A model generated the notes under the pieces. That model saw only the letters and a program-made list of their open reading frames with translations, had not been told where the DNA came from and did not search any database. A stretch of 64,000 bases of DNA from Chloroflexi bacterium UBA6622 (lineage in GTDB: Bacteria; Chloroflexota; UBA11872): contig DJHK01000015.1 of NCBI GenBank assembly GCA_002433065.1, forward strand, positions 1 to 64,000, read 5' to 3'. The position numbers were made by a program, and so were the translations under genes. This document shows positions 8,208-18,270 of this stretch, in pieces (position 1 is the first letter of the stretch; each line of letters opens with the position of its first letter).

Positions 8208-9623
8208 CTAGTAGGCGCCCTTGCCACGAACCACCACCCACAGCGTCCGAACCAGAATTGTGAGATCAAGCATCGGGGAATAGTTTTGGATGTAATACAG
8301 GTCATACTCGACGTTTTGATGCATGGGTAATTCGCTGCGTCCATTAACTTGCCACCACCCGGTCATACCAGGGAGCACGGCAAGACGCTGGCGCTGCCAT
8401 GATTCGTAGCGATCAACCACCCACGGTAACTCTGGCCGGGGTCCGACAAGACTCATCTCACCCTTAAGCACATTCCAAAGCTGCGGTAACTCATCCAAAC
8501 TTGTCCTTCGAAGAAACCGGCCCACACGCGTAACGCGAGGATCACCCTGCGGTTTGTAGACCTCGCTGGGCTCAGCACCCTGCTGCAAGGCAGCTTCCTG
8601 CCGACTTTCTGCGTTCGACACCATAGTTCGTAGTTTATACATGGTGAACATTCGGCCGTTCTCTCCGACTCGACGCTGCGAAAAAATAATCGGACGACCG
8701 CTCTCGAGACCCACCGCAATTGCAAGCGCTAGCAAGACGGGAATCATCAGGATGAGAGCCACACTCCCGATGAGGAAATCAAAAACACGCTTAATAAAAC
8801 GATCAAATCCGATAATTACCGGGGCACGGACGCTGATGAGCGGCATCCCCCACACATCCTCAGCACTCGCCCGTCCTGACATGAGATGAAAAACGTCTGG
8901 TACTAGACGAACACGAACTGGCATAGCATCCAGCTCAAACACTATTTCCTGCATTCTCTCGTACGCATGCATCGGAAGTGCAATCAGCACCTCGTCAATT
9001 GCATGATGTTCAATCAAACTAACGAGATCCCCTGATGCACCGATTACAGGGAAACCTTCCACCATATCTTCTCGTTTGGCCGGATCATCATCAGCAAAAC
9101 CAATCACCTCAAAACCGGACCACGGACGATCGCGAATCATCTGGGCGACATGTTTACCAACCGGACCCGCACCAACAATCAAGACACGACTAGAACCTCG
9201 ACTGGATATCCGGGCACTTCGAAATACTCGATTAAGTAACCATCGGAAATTAATGATCAGCAGAACATCTATGACGACGAAATAAAGAAAAAGTAGGCGT
9301 GATAAAAATTCGACCTTGACGACAAAAAATGCGGCAAAAAGAGCCACCATGGCAACGAGTACCGCCGGCACGAGCACTCGAATCTCGTCAGCAATACGTA
9401 GAAGGCGCTGATGGTCATACAAATGAGCAAAACGAAGAAAAAAGGCCCAGATAATGGCCACAATCACGTATTCGCGGACCGTCAACCACGGCAACGTTTC
9501 TGCGTCACCAGCCCCAAACGGAAGTAAATGCCTGGCTAGATCCGCCAGGAAAAGCGCCAGCATCGTCAGGCCAACATCTGCGATAGCTAGAAACTGCCCA
9601 AAAATCCGAGTCCGGTTCCTCAT
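8208..9623 (-). CDS. Polyprenyl-phosphate glycosyl-1-phosphate transferase (WbaP/WcaJ type)
   Basis: A 471-aa integral membrane enzyme that transfers a sugar-1-phosphate from a nucleotide sugar to polyprenyl phosphate, the first step of surface glycan assembly. Four to five N-terminal membrane spans (residues ~10-140) are followed by a CoA-binding-like Rossmann domain ([14 protein letters not shown] near 147) and a C-terminal bacterial sugar transferase domain. That domain shows [10 protein letters not shown], the KLRTM motif, [12 protein letters not shown], the [20 protein letters not shown] core with the catalytic Asp-Glu, and GWWQVNGR. The last gene of the long minus-strand glycan operon, it starts three bases past the preceding stop. 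It would supply the lipid-linked primer for the glycosyltransferases upstream. Confidence 0.95.
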   Translation of the reverse strand: MRNRTRIFGQFLAIADVGLTMLALFLADLARHLLPFGAGDAETLPWLTVREYVIVAIIWAFFLRFAHLYDHQRLLRIADEIRVLVPAVLVAMVALFAAFFVVKVEFLSRLLFLYFVVIDVLLIINFRWLLNRVFRSARISSRGSSRVLIVGAGPVGKHVAQMIRDRPWSGFEVIGFADDDPAKREDMVEGFPVIGASGDLVSLIEHHAIDEVLIALPMHAYERMQEIVFELDAMPVRVRLVPDVFHLMSGRASAEDVWGMPLISVRAPVIIGFDRFIKRVFDFLIGSVALILMIPVLLALAIAVGLESGRPIIFSQRRVGENGRMFTMYKLRTMVSNAESRQEAALQQGAEPSEVYKPQGDPRVTRVGRFLRRTSLDELPQLWNVLKGEMSLVGPRPELPWVVDRYESWQRQRLAVLPGMTGWWQVNGRSELPMHQNVEYDLYYIQNYSPMLDLTILVRTLWVVVRGKGAY

Positions 9624-9626
9624 GGG

Positions 9627-10775
9627 CTACCCTAGAACCAGTTCTCGGTAGACCTGTTCAGTCGCACGAGCCATAGCATCGCGATTGTGATGCACAACGA
9701 TTGCCTTACGAGCATTCCGAGAAAGAGTGCGAGCCTCGCCAAGGTCTGTCAACAATCGGGCCACAGCCGAAGCCGCTGCACTCACATCACCCTGGTCAAC
9801 CAGAATCCCGGTGACCCCATCCTCAATCAGATCCTCCGTACCAACGGCACGAGCGGCCACCACAGGCACGCCCGCTGTCATGGCTTCCATCACGGAATAT
9901 GGTGCGCCTTCCCAACGGGCCAAATGCACATATACGTCAGCCGCGGTCAAAAGTTCCCGCGCGTCACTTAAGTAGCCTGGACGAATCGTAGCCGCCTCAA
10001 CACCAAGCGTCCGTAGGCGGGCCTCGACAGCATCTTTAAGCTCGCCCTCATTCATCCAGACAAAGCGCGTTTCCGGGTGTAATCGATGAACAAGAGCAAA
10101 GGTCTCGGCTACGTCAAACGGTGCTTTTTGCGCAGTAAATCGTGCCGTAGTTACAACAACACCTGCATCCTCGGGCAAACCGAGACGATCCCGGGCTTCC
10201 GCACGAGACACCGGATCAAACGAATCAAAGGTGTTGGGGATGTATCGAAGCTTCCTGAGAGATATGACGCCAGCAGCGACAGTTCGCTCGCCTTTCGACA
10301 ACACAATAACCCGAGACGTGATCCATCCGAGAACGCGCTCCTGCCAACGGAGTACCGAACGAACTACCAATCTGGAAAAATTTAAGAAGTAAAAACCGTG
10401 CGGCGTATGAACCGTCCGGGTACCAGAGCAGGCAAACGCAGCAAGCCGTCCAACAAGACCAGCCTTCGTACTATGGGTATGTACAACCTGATGACGTCTG
10501 CGCCTGATCAGGCGAGCGAGAGCCAGCGTGGTGCGAAGGTCGGCTATCGGACGTATAGATCGCACCATAGGTATTTCATGAACAACGACCCCCAAAGCGG
10601 TCATGTCTGAAAAAAACGACGTGTCCCCATGAGGATCGGATCGAACTCGAGGACTTGCGATCTCAATCTGAATCGCGTCCTTATCGATCGACTCCACAAG
10701 ATCCAGTAGATGCCGTTTCGTGCCTCCGATAGTAGCTTCCATGACGTGCAGAACACGGATGGGCCGAGACGACAT
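9627..10775 (-). CDS. GT-B glycosyltransferase (GT4-like)
   Basis: Retaining GT-B glycosyltransferase, about 382 aa. The N-terminal acceptor domain begins RVLHVMEATIGGTKRH, the usual Gly-rich loop. The C-terminal nucleotide-sugar domain contains the EGAPYSVMEAMTAGVPVV block, whose Glu residues contact the donor, followed by GTEDLIEDGVTGILV. It should add one sugar to a lipid-linked intermediate on the cytoplasmic membrane face; donor and linkage are unknown. I chose the ATG at 10775, which falls just after the stop of the epimerase gene; an in-frame GTG at 10805 would overlap that gene by 22 bases. Confidence 0.9.
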   Translation of the reverse strand: MSSRPIRVLHVMEATIGGTKRHLLDLVESIDKDAIQIEIASPRVRSDPHGDTSFFSDMTALGVVVHEIPMVRSIRPIADLRTTLALARLIRRRRHQVVHTHSTKAGLVGRLAAFACSGTRTVHTPHGFYFLNFSRLVVRSVLRWQERVLGWITSRVIVLSKGERTVAAGVISLRKLRYIPNTFDSFDPVSRAEARDRLGLPEDAGVVVTTARFTAQKAPFDVAETFALVHRLHPETRFVWMNEGELKDAVEARLRTLGVEAATIRPGYLSDARELLTAADVYVHLARWEGAPYSVMEAMTAGVPVVAARAVGTEDLIEDGVTGILVDQGDVSAAASAVARLLTDLGEARTLSRNARKAIVVHHNRDAMARATEQVYRELVLG

Positions 10776-10783
10776 CAGAGCGC

Positions 10784-11746
10784 TTAGCGCAGCACCGTCT
10801 GACACATCCAGTCGTACTCAGCCTTGACACCTTCATGAATCGTCGTTGTCGGATCAAACCCGAGGACAGTCCGGGCTTTGGACGTATCAGCCTGACTATG
10901 CAATTGGTCAGCAGGATGTCGATCCGCATAAACACGGTCAGCAGATTTACCAACGACACCTTCCATCTCAGCAACAAGCTCATTTACAGAGGCAGTTGGC
11001 CCACTACCAATATTAAAGATTTCCCCAATGGGTAATGCGTCCAACACATGCACCTGAGCATCGACCGCATCATGCACATACGTTAATTCCCGGGTCTGTT
11101 CACCATCCCCATAAATCGTGAGTGGTTGCCCCGTCGCGATCGCCTTAAGGCCAATATGCACCAACATGTCAGGCCGTTGGCGGGGTCCAAACAGGGTGTA
11201 GTACCGAAGAATAACCGTGGGAAGATTAAACAGGCGGTGATAGGCAGTAAGCACCTGCTCATCCAATGACTTACTCATGGCATAAAAGGATCGGGGTTCA
11301 AGTGAGTGCGTCTCCGGCGTAGGAAGCCGAGGATTAAACCCGTAAATTGACGACGTAGAAGCAAAGCTAAATAGCTTCACCTGGGCTTGTAAGGCCGCGT
11401 CAGCCAAACGTTGGGTCGAACGGCTATTGTCACGCATATAGTGCTCAAAGTTCGTCGGCGTCCACCCCTCGCGAACACCAGCACGTGCCGCTAAGTGAAA
11501 AATGTAATCAGCACCGTTCAGTATGGAGTCGAGATCCAATTCCATGAGGTGGCCTTCAACCATCGTGAACCGATTTGACCCAGCGAGCTCATCCGCATTT
11601 CCACGTTTTTGGTTCACGTCATATGTGTCCGTAAACCCATCGATGCCAACGACGTGATGACCTCGCGCAAGCAGCGCTTCACACAAATGAGAGGCGATGA
11701 AACCGGCAGCCCCGGTGACGACAGAAATAGGGGCAGTGGTCGACAT
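10784..11746 (-). CDS. NAD-dependent epimerase/dehydratase (extended SDR)
   Basis: Extended short-chain dehydrogenase of about 320 aa modifying a nucleotide-linked sugar, such as a UDP-glucuronate or UDP-galactose 4-epimerase or a related 4,6-dehydratase. It begins with the NAD-binding VTGAAGFIASHLCE motif, has DYIFHLAARAGV in the middle strand, and carries the catalytic YAMSK (YxxxK) preceded by a Ser/Thr-rich segment (FASTSSIYG). RYYTLFGPRQRPD is the characteristic substrate-side motif of UDP-glucuronate epimerases and relatives. It would supply an activated sugar to the surrounding glycosyltransferases. The ATG at 11746 fits the family N-terminus better than the ATG 36 bases upstream. Confidence 0.92.
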   Translation of the reverse strand: MSTTAPISVVTGAAGFIASHLCEALLARGHHVVGIDGFTDTYDVNQKRGNADELAGSNRFTMVEGHLMELDLDSILNGADYIFHLAARAGVREGWTPTNFEHYMRDNSRSTQRLADAALQAQVKLFSFASTSSIYGFNPRLPTPETHSLEPRSFYAMSKSLDEQVLTAYHRLFNLPTVILRYYTLFGPRQRPDMLVHIGLKAIATGQPLTIYGDGEQTRELTYVHDAVDAQVHVLDALPIGEIFNIGSGPTASVNELVAEMEGVVGKSADRVYADRHPADQLHSQADTSKARTVLGFDPTTTIHEGVKAEYDWMCQTVLR

Positions 11747-11818
11747 ATCCCGTGAACCCTCGTGAAAACTTATAGAAAACACTTACTGACGAAAGTATAT
11801 AGGCGACGCTCCGACTGG

Positions 11819-12952
11819 TCAGACAGATTGGTGGGGCAACAGTTCGTTATATATAGCTTCAGTAGCATCATGCATACCAACAAGGTCGAACGTGCTACGC
11901 GCATACTCGCCGGCTACTGCCCCCATGCGAGTTCGATGGACCGGGTCTGACAACAGCGCACCTATTTCCTTCCCCATCTGCATATCATCACCCGGCCCCA
12001 CAAGTAGGCCGGTGGTATTTGCCACCACGATCTCGGGAACACCTCCAACGGACGTGGCCACCACCGGTCGACACGCCATGGCGGCTTCCATGAGCACCAG
12101 GCCCAGGCCTTCCCAGTCTGAGGACAACACCACAAGATCACTGGCCGCCATCAGCTCAGGAATGTCATCACGAACCCCTAACCAACGAACAGCATGATCA
12201 ACACCAAGCTCGACCGCCGTACGCTGAAGGTGACTGCGGTAGCTTGCACCGCCGAGCTGCGTATCACCTGCACAAAGCAGCACTGCCTGTGGAAAATCCT
12301 GTAGAACGTTCGCAAATGCTCGGAGCAGCACGTCATGGCGCTTCTGAGGATCCAAGCGCGCAGGACACAGGAGAATCGGAACGTCGAGAGCAATACCCAG
12401 CTGTCCTCGAGCTCTAACTTGTGAGGCACCATCAAATGGCGTCGGGTCGAGCCCGTAACGAATAATCCGTACGTCCTCCTTGGACACACCGAGCCTATGG
12501 ACCACCCAGTTAGCTACGGCCTCTGAGATCGCAATTGTTCTTCTGGTTGATAGAGTCGTCAGTCGATATAGGGTGCGGGAAGGCATTGACGCAAGTCGTG
12601 CTTCAATGTTGTGCTTGCTCGATACGACAGCCGAAACTCCAGCCACCCGCGAAGCTAACGCACCATATACGTCAGCCCGAAGCAAGTGTGTATGCACGAT
12701 CGAATAGCCACCCTGACGTATCAACGTGATTAGTCGAGGAAGGTGAACAAGTCCGGTTTGACCAGCCATCGGCAGATAGAAAACCCGATCAGCAACACGT
12801 GCAACCTCGGATCGCAGATCATGATCACGGAAGTAGACCACATCAATATCGACTGACCTGGAAAGGCCCGGAAGAAGCGCTAGCAAGTGGCGCTGCGCAC
12901 CACCCACGGCCAGTGAGGTAATGATGTGAAGAACTCTAGGACGAATGTTCAC
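11819..12952 (-). CDS. GT-B glycosyltransferase (GT4-like)
   Basis: A 377-aa retaining GT-B enzyme. The N-terminus RVLHIITSLAVGGAQRHL is the classic acceptor-domain glycine loop. HTHLLRADVYGALAS and IIRYGLDP mark the interdomain region, and DWEGLGLVLMEAAMACRPVV with GGVPEIV form the donor-binding block near the C-terminus. It starts at a GTG overlapping the preceding stop (GTGA), which implies translational coupling to the gene ending at 12949. It adds one unidentified sugar in the cluster's glycan. Confidence 0.92.
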   Translation of the reverse strand: MNIRPRVLHIITSLAVGGAQRHLLALLPGLSRSVDIDVVYFRDHDLRSEVARVADRVFYLPMAGQTGLVHLPRLITLIRQGGYSIVHTHLLRADVYGALASRVAGVSAVVSSKHNIEARLASMPSRTLYRLTTLSTRRTIAISEAVANWVVHRLGVSKEDVRIIRYGLDPTPFDGASQVRARGQLGIALDVPILLCPARLDPQKRHDVLLRAFANVLQDFPQAVLLCAGDTQLGGASYRSHLQRTAVELGVDHAVRWLGVRDDIPELMAASDLVVLSSDWEGLGLVLMEAAMACRPVVATSVGGVPEIVVANTTGLLVGPGDDMQMGKEIGALLSDPVHRTRMGAVAGEYARSTFDLVGMHDATEAIYNELLPHQSV

Positions 12953-14169
12953 GAACGACCTGACAGAACCGCCTCATAACGAGCAAGTGTTCGTTCGATC
13001 TGCTGGTCTATTGAGAAGGTGTTGGTTGCGGTCCGACGACCGGCTTCACCCATGCACGAGGCATAAGAAAGATCTCCAGTCACAAGATCCAGACGGTCCG
13101 CAAGAGCCGCAATATCAGTCGGATCAACGACATAACCGGTACATCCATCGTCTACAAGTTCCGGTCCAGCCCCCAGACTAGACGCAATCACCGGCCGACC
13201 AGCCGCCATCGATTCAATCAAGGTCAAGTTGAACGGATCAGGATATGTTGACGGAGCCAGAGTGACGGTCGCTGCCGCATAGGCATCTCGCATCTCGTCA
13301 ACATCAAGCCAGCCAGGTAGCAACAATCGGTCGCCCACGCCCAAGCTTTCCGCCATATCCCTGAGACGAGGTGCATATCGTGGGTTTTCCCCGGCAATCA
13401 TCAGTCGGATATCCGAATTCCTAGAACGGGCGAGGGCCTGGAGAGCCGCCTCGGCACCCTTCTCACGGGAAACCCTTGCTGCAAGGAAAGCTAAGGGAGC
13501 ATCACCAAGATCATGAGCCGATCGAAAAACAGTCCCATTGCCACGCCCCCACCAATCGAGATCGACACCGTTATGCACAACCTCGGAATCCCCATAACCA
13601 TTGGCCCGAAGTGCCACTTGCAACGTTTCGCTTATCGCAAAAAGATGATCGACATTGGTCGTCATGTGTTTGCGAATAACTTCGTTCCGAGCCGGGTTCC
13701 AACGGAAGCGCTGACACTTGGCGCAGTTAAACCAACGTTGACGAAAATCGACCGATCCGTTCGTACATATGAACTTGATACAACAAAACAGCAGGTAATC
13801 ATGTGCCGTATACAGAACAGGTGCACCAGTCCTCGCCGCAATACCTAGCGTCGCAAACGAAAGGTGCTGATGCACATTGTGAGCGTGAACAACATCTGGA
13901 CTGAATTCCTGCAACGCGGATCTGACACCCCCCGCAACCATTGGATTGAACATCGCGACAGTATTCCGAAACCGTTCCGGATACCAGGAACGTAGCCGGT
14001 GAACCGTAACGCCTTCCTGAACTCCAACACGTGCAACATCCGACGTTGTTGCGATTACCTGAACGTCATGACCGGCAGCCACAAAACTTGTCGCTAAACG
14101 CTCAACGACAACACCAGCACCACCCCGATTTTCGGGCGGATAGGTATCAGCCAAAAAGGCGATGCGCAT
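12949..14169 (-). CDS. GT-B glycosyltransferase (GT4-like) with Cys-rich segment
   Basis: A 406-aa GT-B glycosyltransferase. It begins RIAFLADTYPPENRGGAGVV, and the donor block is PFNLTLIESMAAGRPVIASS followed by GAGPELVDDG. Around residues 130-155 there is a Cys-rich stretch (FCCIKFICTNG...FNCAKCQRFRW) with four or five Cys; similar Cys segments occur in some GT4 enzymes acting on capsule/O-antigen intermediates and may bind a metal. Activity and sugar are otherwise unknown. It follows the next gene upstream by a 30-base gap and overlaps the one downstream by four bases. Confidence 0.92.
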   Translation of the reverse strand: MRIAFLADTYPPENRGGAGVVVERLATSFVAAGHDVQVIATTSDVARVGVQEGVTVHRLRSWYPERFRNTVAMFNPMVAGGVRSALQEFSPDVVHAHNVHQHLSFATLGIAARTGAPVLYTAHDYLLFCCIKFICTNGSVDFRQRWFNCAKCQRFRWNPARNEVIRKHMTTNVDHLFAISETLQVALRANGYGDSEVVHNGVDLDWWGRGNGTVFRSAHDLGDAPLAFLAARVSREKGAEAALQALARSRNSDIRLMIAGENPRYAPRLRDMAESLGVGDRLLLPGWLDVDEMRDAYAAATVTLAPSTYPDPFNLTLIESMAAGRPVIASSLGAGPELVDDGCTGYVVDPTDIAALADRLDLVTGDLSYASCMGEAGRRTATNTFSIDQQIERTLARYEAVLSGRS

Positions 14170-14199
14170 AAGAACTTTGCCTAAAGAACCCTGGTCATT

Positions 14200-15270
14200 T
14201 TAGTCGCTATATGCCGAAAGACAGCGTGCAGCCACACCATCCCATGTAAATTGCCTGACGACGTGATCCCGAGCCAACGCTCCCTCACGAAGAGCCTGGT
14301 CAACAGAAGCTGTCAGTGGTTGAAGTGCTCGGCGAATGTCTCCAGCATCTCCTGGTCTGACAATCGCTCCGGCATCCGTGGGCATAATCTCAGGCATGCC
14401 AGCAACGTTTGAAACAACCGCTGCGGTCCCACATGCCATAGCCTCGATAGGAGCAAGGCCAACAAGCTCTGGCAAGGCCTGATGGCGCCCACGATAGTCC
14501 TCGTAAACCGAAGGCATGACAAAAGCGCACGCAGAGGCCAGAGCTTGTATTACCCGTTGGTCAGAAGCTTGCGTATGAAACGTTACCGGACGAGAAGCAG
14601 CCTCTGTCTCGAGAAATCTCAGGTAATCAGCGTCATAGGGTCGCCCATAAATTTCAAGCGAGGCCCCCGACGGAAGCCCACGGATCGCAAATTCAATCCC
14701 CTTATGAGGAAGCAATCGACCCACATACACCACACGCCCCTCAACTTTTTCAGAACCCGGCACATATTTCGTGTGATCAACACCAGCGAAAACAACCTCG
14801 GTTCGCTTGCCCAGTTTTGGGAGAGTCTGACCCGCAAAGGCGCTCTGCGCCAACTGCGCATCCACCCAACGCCCAATCCGAAGCCTTCGAATCCAATTGA
14901 CACCGCCACCGCCGTGATCGGTCACATATATCTTCTTGCGCAATATCCGTCCTGCAAGGGTCGCCATCGCCGTCAACCCGCTGCGTGCTTGGTGGCAATG
15001 GACAACGTCAGCCCACACCAGTGGCGTCATGAAGCCCGGGCCCACCGCATCACCCTTTCGTCCACGTAAACGACGCCATGTGCGACGCACTTCAATATCA
15101 AATCCGTCCACACACTCCAAGCTTTCTCGTGGCCCAAAAGAGACCAGGCGGGTCGGGGTCTTTCGCGACATCGCCCGGGCCAACTCGAGTGGGTATCGCT
15201 CTCCCCCACCACGCACGGACGCATCGCCGAACCACGTTGGTGACAAGTGAAGTACGCGTAAACTCATCAC
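14200..15270 (-). CDS. GT-B glycosyltransferase (GT4-like)
   Basis: A 356-aa GT-B glycosyltransferase. The N-terminal loop is HLSPTWFGDASVRGGGERY. VVYVGRLLPHKGIEFAIRGL begins the second Rossmann domain, and GLAPIEAMACGTAAVVSN with AGMPEIM forms the nucleotide-sugar site. The SVYEDYRGRHQALPELVG segment before it is a slightly unusual spacer. The start is GTG-ATG, with GTGA overlapping the stop of the methyltransferase gene upstream. It adds an unidentified sugar. Confidence 0.92.
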   Translation of the reverse strand: MMSLRVLHLSPTWFGDASVRGGGERYPLELARAMSRKTPTRLVSFGPRESLECVDGFDIEVRRTWRRLRGRKGDAVGPGFMTPLVWADVVHCHQARSGLTAMATLAGRILRKKIYVTDHGGGGVNWIRRLRIGRWVDAQLAQSAFAGQTLPKLGKRTEVVFAGVDHTKYVPGSEKVEGRVVYVGRLLPHKGIEFAIRGLPSGASLEIYGRPYDADYLRFLETEAASRPVTFHTQASDQRVIQALASACAFVMPSVYEDYRGRHQALPELVGLAPIEAMACGTAAVVSNVAGMPEIMPTDAGAIVRPGDAGDIRRALQPLTASVDQALREGALARDHVVRQFTWDGVAARCLSAYSD

Positions 15271-16088
15271 AATCGACGCTGAGCCACGATCAAGTAGCCC
15301 CCGGGGTCATCCACCGGGCGTTTGAATGAGCGCCAAAGCAAGCCCGACCACAGGGCAATCCACAGAGCGTCCGGAATGAGCCCCCGTCGTCGCAGACCAC
15401 GGATCCAATCCAGAACCCGCCGGCCCCGAAATCGACGCACCATCAACGTGTCCAAACTCAGCCATACCCGCTGGGTTGCTGCTGGCAAATGCCCACGGAC
15501 CATGACCACATCGAGCCCAACGTTGTCCAAACATTCCGTCCATTCATCAATAGATCTGTAGTGATAATGACCAAGACGGCGATTCACCATTTCAAGGGTT
15601 TCATTGCCGTGCTCACGCATAATTCTTGAAGCAAATGCAGGGGCAGGAACCGTAAACACGAAACGCCCCCCGGGACGAAGAACCCGGGCAACCTCACGAA
15701 TTGCGCCTAGATCGTCAGGAATATGCTCAAGGACACTATGGCTGTAGACAGCTCCATACACATCCGACGTCACCGGAGCCTGGACCCCGCTACCCTGCAT
15801 CACATAACGGTAGGTATCCGAAGTGCTTGCTACCCGAGCTTCCGCAGCAACTAATTCGAGCCCATCGATCGGCCAATGCGAACGAAGCACAGATCGAGCA
15901 ACTTCTCCGTTACCACAGCCAAAATCCAGCACAGGACTCGGAAAATCCAAGTCACGGAGCATGATGAACTCAGTTGCTCGCCATAGGCCAATGGCGGGTT
16001 GGTGAAGATGAGCACGCAACGCCATTCTGAGAATTTCAAGATCGCTATGAGCGACCAGAGCCGTAGGGAAATTCTTATTGCTTCCCAA
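15267..16088 (-). CDS. Class I SAM-dependent methyltransferase
   Basis: Methyltransferase of about 273 aa, probably decorating a sugar or the glycan terminus. Motif I is VLDFGCGNGEVARS; YSHSVLEHIPD and VLRPGGRFVFTVP are the later class I strands. The reading frame is open up to 16193, but that would overlap the upstream gene by 119 bases. A TTG at 16088 preceded by GAGG at six bases fits better and leaves a 14-base overlap; an ATG at 16025 is a third choice. The ALxLWRAxE block just before motif I is usual in glycan-cluster methyltransferases. The C-terminal ~90 residues contain basic and hydrophobic stretches that may touch the membrane. Confidence 0.85.
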   Translation of the reverse strand: MGSNKNFPTALVAHSDLEILRMALRAHLHQPAIGLWRATEFIMLRDLDFPSPVLDFGCGNGEVARSVLRSHWPIDGLELVAAEARVASTSDTYRYVMQGSGVQAPVTSDVYGAVYSHSVLEHIPDDLGAIREVARVLRPGGRFVFTVPAPAFASRIMREHGNETLEMVNRRLGHYHYRSIDEWTECLDNVGLDVVMVRGHLPAATQRVWLSLDTLMVRRFRGRRVLDWIRGLRRRGLIPDALWIALWSGLLWRSFKRPVDDPGGYLIVAQRRL

Positions 16089-17127
16089 GAGCCGCCTCGA
16101 CCAGTTGCCGCATACGTACTTCATACGTGTGGTCACTTTCGACACGACGCCGTCCGGCCACAGCAATGTCATGTCGAGCTTGCGAGTCACCAAGATATCG
16201 ATTAATCAACGTAAGCAGGTCGTCGGTGCCCTTATACACCGCCAGTTCTGTTCCAATATCAAATAAATCCGCCATGCAAGATTTATAGTCAGTAAGTTGA
16301 AATGCCCCAGCTAAAGGAATCTCGAAGGTTCGCATATTGGGAGCTTCTCGCATTTGGGCGTGGTGAACATTCAAAGCAATCTTGGCTCCCCGATACGCCC
16401 GGGCAACCGCAGGCGCTGGCAAGAGCGTGAGACCACGATGCACCGACCCCACCTTGTAGCTCGACTCAAGCTTCTCCCAACCACGACCCCATACCGCAAG
16501 CGATACATCAGCCTGCGCAATCGCCTCAACAATATCGACACGATACCTATCCTCGGGCAGATGACCCATGTTGTGACGGGCATCGCCAACAAAAATGATA
16601 TCGACGGTATCGCTACCAACATCATCACCGACCCACATCGACGGATCTGCCGCATGAGGCAAAAATTGAGCGGTTACGTTGCGGGCCTCAAGATCTTGAG
16701 CATAACTTGGATCGGCCAGAAAAAATCGATCATATAGATGCGCCGCGGCCACAATATTGGGAAACCAAGTTGGATCATCACCGCTCCAGTGCACCATGGG
16801 GCCATCGGTCATTTGACCAATCCGCTCGATCGTCTCAGGAAGCAACACTTCGCCCTTGAGCACTACCGTCAGTTCCGGACGATGTTGAGCAGCCGCCTTG
16901 AGAACGTCCAGATTGTCGCGCCGCAACATACCAAGCACGCGTTCCATATGAAATCGATCTGAACCAACGATCCGTCGCCGCAACCTAGCCCAGGGTCCAG
17001 CCGGTCGACCAAGACCGGCACTATAGCGATGCATCACCACGTCATGGCCAATACCGGCAAGTCCCCCAGCACAGTACTCAACCCATTGACCGGTATCCCA
17101 AGCAGGTCCGATTAGAAGGACACGCAT
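16075..17127 (-). CDS. CgeB-like glycosyltransferase
   Basis: About 350 aa, matching the CgeB/spore-maturation type of GT-B proteins. The N-terminus RVLLIGPAWDTGQWVEY carries a short nucleotide-fold start, and VVLKGEVLLPETI and MVHWSGDDPTWF are the family's mid-region blocks. The C-terminal donor-side block is REAPNMRTFEIPLAGAFQL, where Phe-Glu replaces the usual EAMA motif. It probably transfers a sugar in the same glycan. ATG 17127 is chosen over 17148 because its context begins the conserved strand directly; either way it overlaps the preceding GT gene by at least 16 bases. Confidence 0.85.
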   Translation of the reverse strand: MRVLLIGPAWDTGQWVEYCAGGLAGIGHDVVMHRYSAGLGRPAGPWARLRRRIVGSDRFHMERVLGMLRRDNLDVLKAAAQHRPELTVVLKGEVLLPETIERIGQMTDGPMVHWSGDDPTWFPNIVAAAHLYDRFFLADPSYAQDLEARNVTAQFLPHAADPSMWVGDDVGSDTVDIIFVGDARHNMGHLPEDRYRVDIVEAIAQADVSLAVWGRGWEKLESSYKVGSVHRGLTLLPAPAVARAYRGAKIALNVHHAQMREAPNMRTFEIPLAGAFQLTDYKSCMADLFDIGTELAVYKGTDDLLTLINRYLGDSQARHDIAVAGRRRVESDHTYEVRMRQLVEAALGKQ

Positions 17128-18269
17128 GCGCGCTCGATTGCTCCCCATACATTGTGGGCTGCGGCCTTCCAGGTGAAGGCTTCAGCCCGTTTTAGTCCAC
17201 GACTAATCATGTCTGATCGAAGCTGCTGATCACCAGAAAGTCTAGCGATGGCACTGGAAATAGCATCGGGGTCCTCGGGGTTCACAAGAAAACCAGCCTC
17301 ACCTACCACCTCAGCCAAACCAGCATCGTCTGCGGCGATAACAGGCACACCCGACGCCATGGCCTCCAACGCCGGCATGCCAAACCCTTCGTCACGAGCA
17401 ACACTGATAAAAGCAGTGGCCCCGGCGATGAGCAGTGGAAGATCACCTTCAGCAACCCGACCAATCCACCGAACCACAGCAGGGTCAGCCTGCTCAATGG
17501 CGTCAATGGACGACTCGGACTTCCACCCACCAGCCCCCGCAATGACAAGCTGCATTCCTACCCCCTGAGACTGACTTCTGGTCACGGCCTCAACGAGGGT
17601 AGGGATGTTCTTCCGAGGCTGGATCGTTCCAACAAAAATCACATAATCACTCTCGATGTGGTGTCTACGACGACACACCGCTATCTCTTGGGCATCGTAA
17701 TTTGGATGAAACCGTTTGGAATCGACGCCGTGGTGAGCCGTCAATATCTTGGTTGGTGAGATACCGTACCTCCGAGCAACATCCCGAGCCACGACGTCAG
17801 AAACAGCAACCACAATTGTTGCGGCGTGCACGTTAACGGCGGTCCACCGATCAAGTTCGGCAATCAACGCGCCATCAAAGTTTTCTTGTGCATCCGGATG
17901 AATAAAAGCCAGATCGTGAACGATGACGACCCGTGCACCAATCCCAAACGAAGGCGGAGGCTCATGAGCACTCTGGACGTAAACGTCCCATCTACGTAGC
18001 AAACCCTGGATTGCTACTCGAAGCCGATACCACGGATCAGCTTCCAGGATTCCCCTGAGCACCCTGTTGCCTGCCGGAAACGGCCGAAGTACTCGAGCTC
18101 CATGGAGAAGATTTTCGGAACCCGCCAATCTAAGTGGAGCATCACATAAGTACTCCACCATATGGTCACCGGGGATCTTTGCCATCTCCCGAACCAGTGC
18201 CCGCATACTCTCGCCATGACCATCCGGAATACCCAAATTGGCATTGCGTATATTCACAGCCACACGCAT
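17112..18269 (-). CDS. GT-B glycosyltransferase (GT4-like)
   Basis: About 385 aa, GT-B. VVIVHDLAFIHPDA and VAVSDVVARDVARRYGI are acceptor-domain elements shared with mannosyltransferase-type GT4 enzymes. FVGTIQPRKNIPTLVEAV opens the second domain, and RDEGFGMPALEAMASGVPVI is a very typical donor-binding block. I place the start at ATG 18269, one base after the TGA of the flippase gene (TGA-T-ATG), rather than the ATG 45 bases further upstream inside it. The product adds an unidentified sugar, possibly mannose or rhamnose by resemblance. Confidence 0.92.
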   Translation of the reverse strand: MRVAVNIRNANLGIPDGHGESMRALVREMAKIPGDHMVEYLCDAPLRLAGSENLLHGARVLRPFPAGNRVLRGILEADPWYRLRVAIQGLLRRWDVYVQSAHEPPPSFGIGARVVIVHDLAFIHPDAQENFDGALIAELDRWTAVNVHAATIVVAVSDVVARDVARRYGISPTKILTAHHGVDSKRFHPNYDAQEIAVCRRRHHIESDYVIFVGTIQPRKNIPTLVEAVTRSQSQGVGMQLVIAGAGGWKSESSIDAIEQADPAVVRWIGRVAEGDLPLLIAGATAFISVARDEGFGMPALEAMASGVPVIAADDAGLAEVVGEAGFLVNPEDPDAISSAIARLSGDQQLRSDMISRGLKRAEAFTWKAAAHNVWGAIERACVSF

Positions 18270-18270
18270 A

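Noticed and set aside
14482..15069. Plus-strand open frame of 195 codons
   Set aside because: It lies wholly inside a well-supported glycosyltransferase gene on the other strand and has no family motifs or ribosome binding site.
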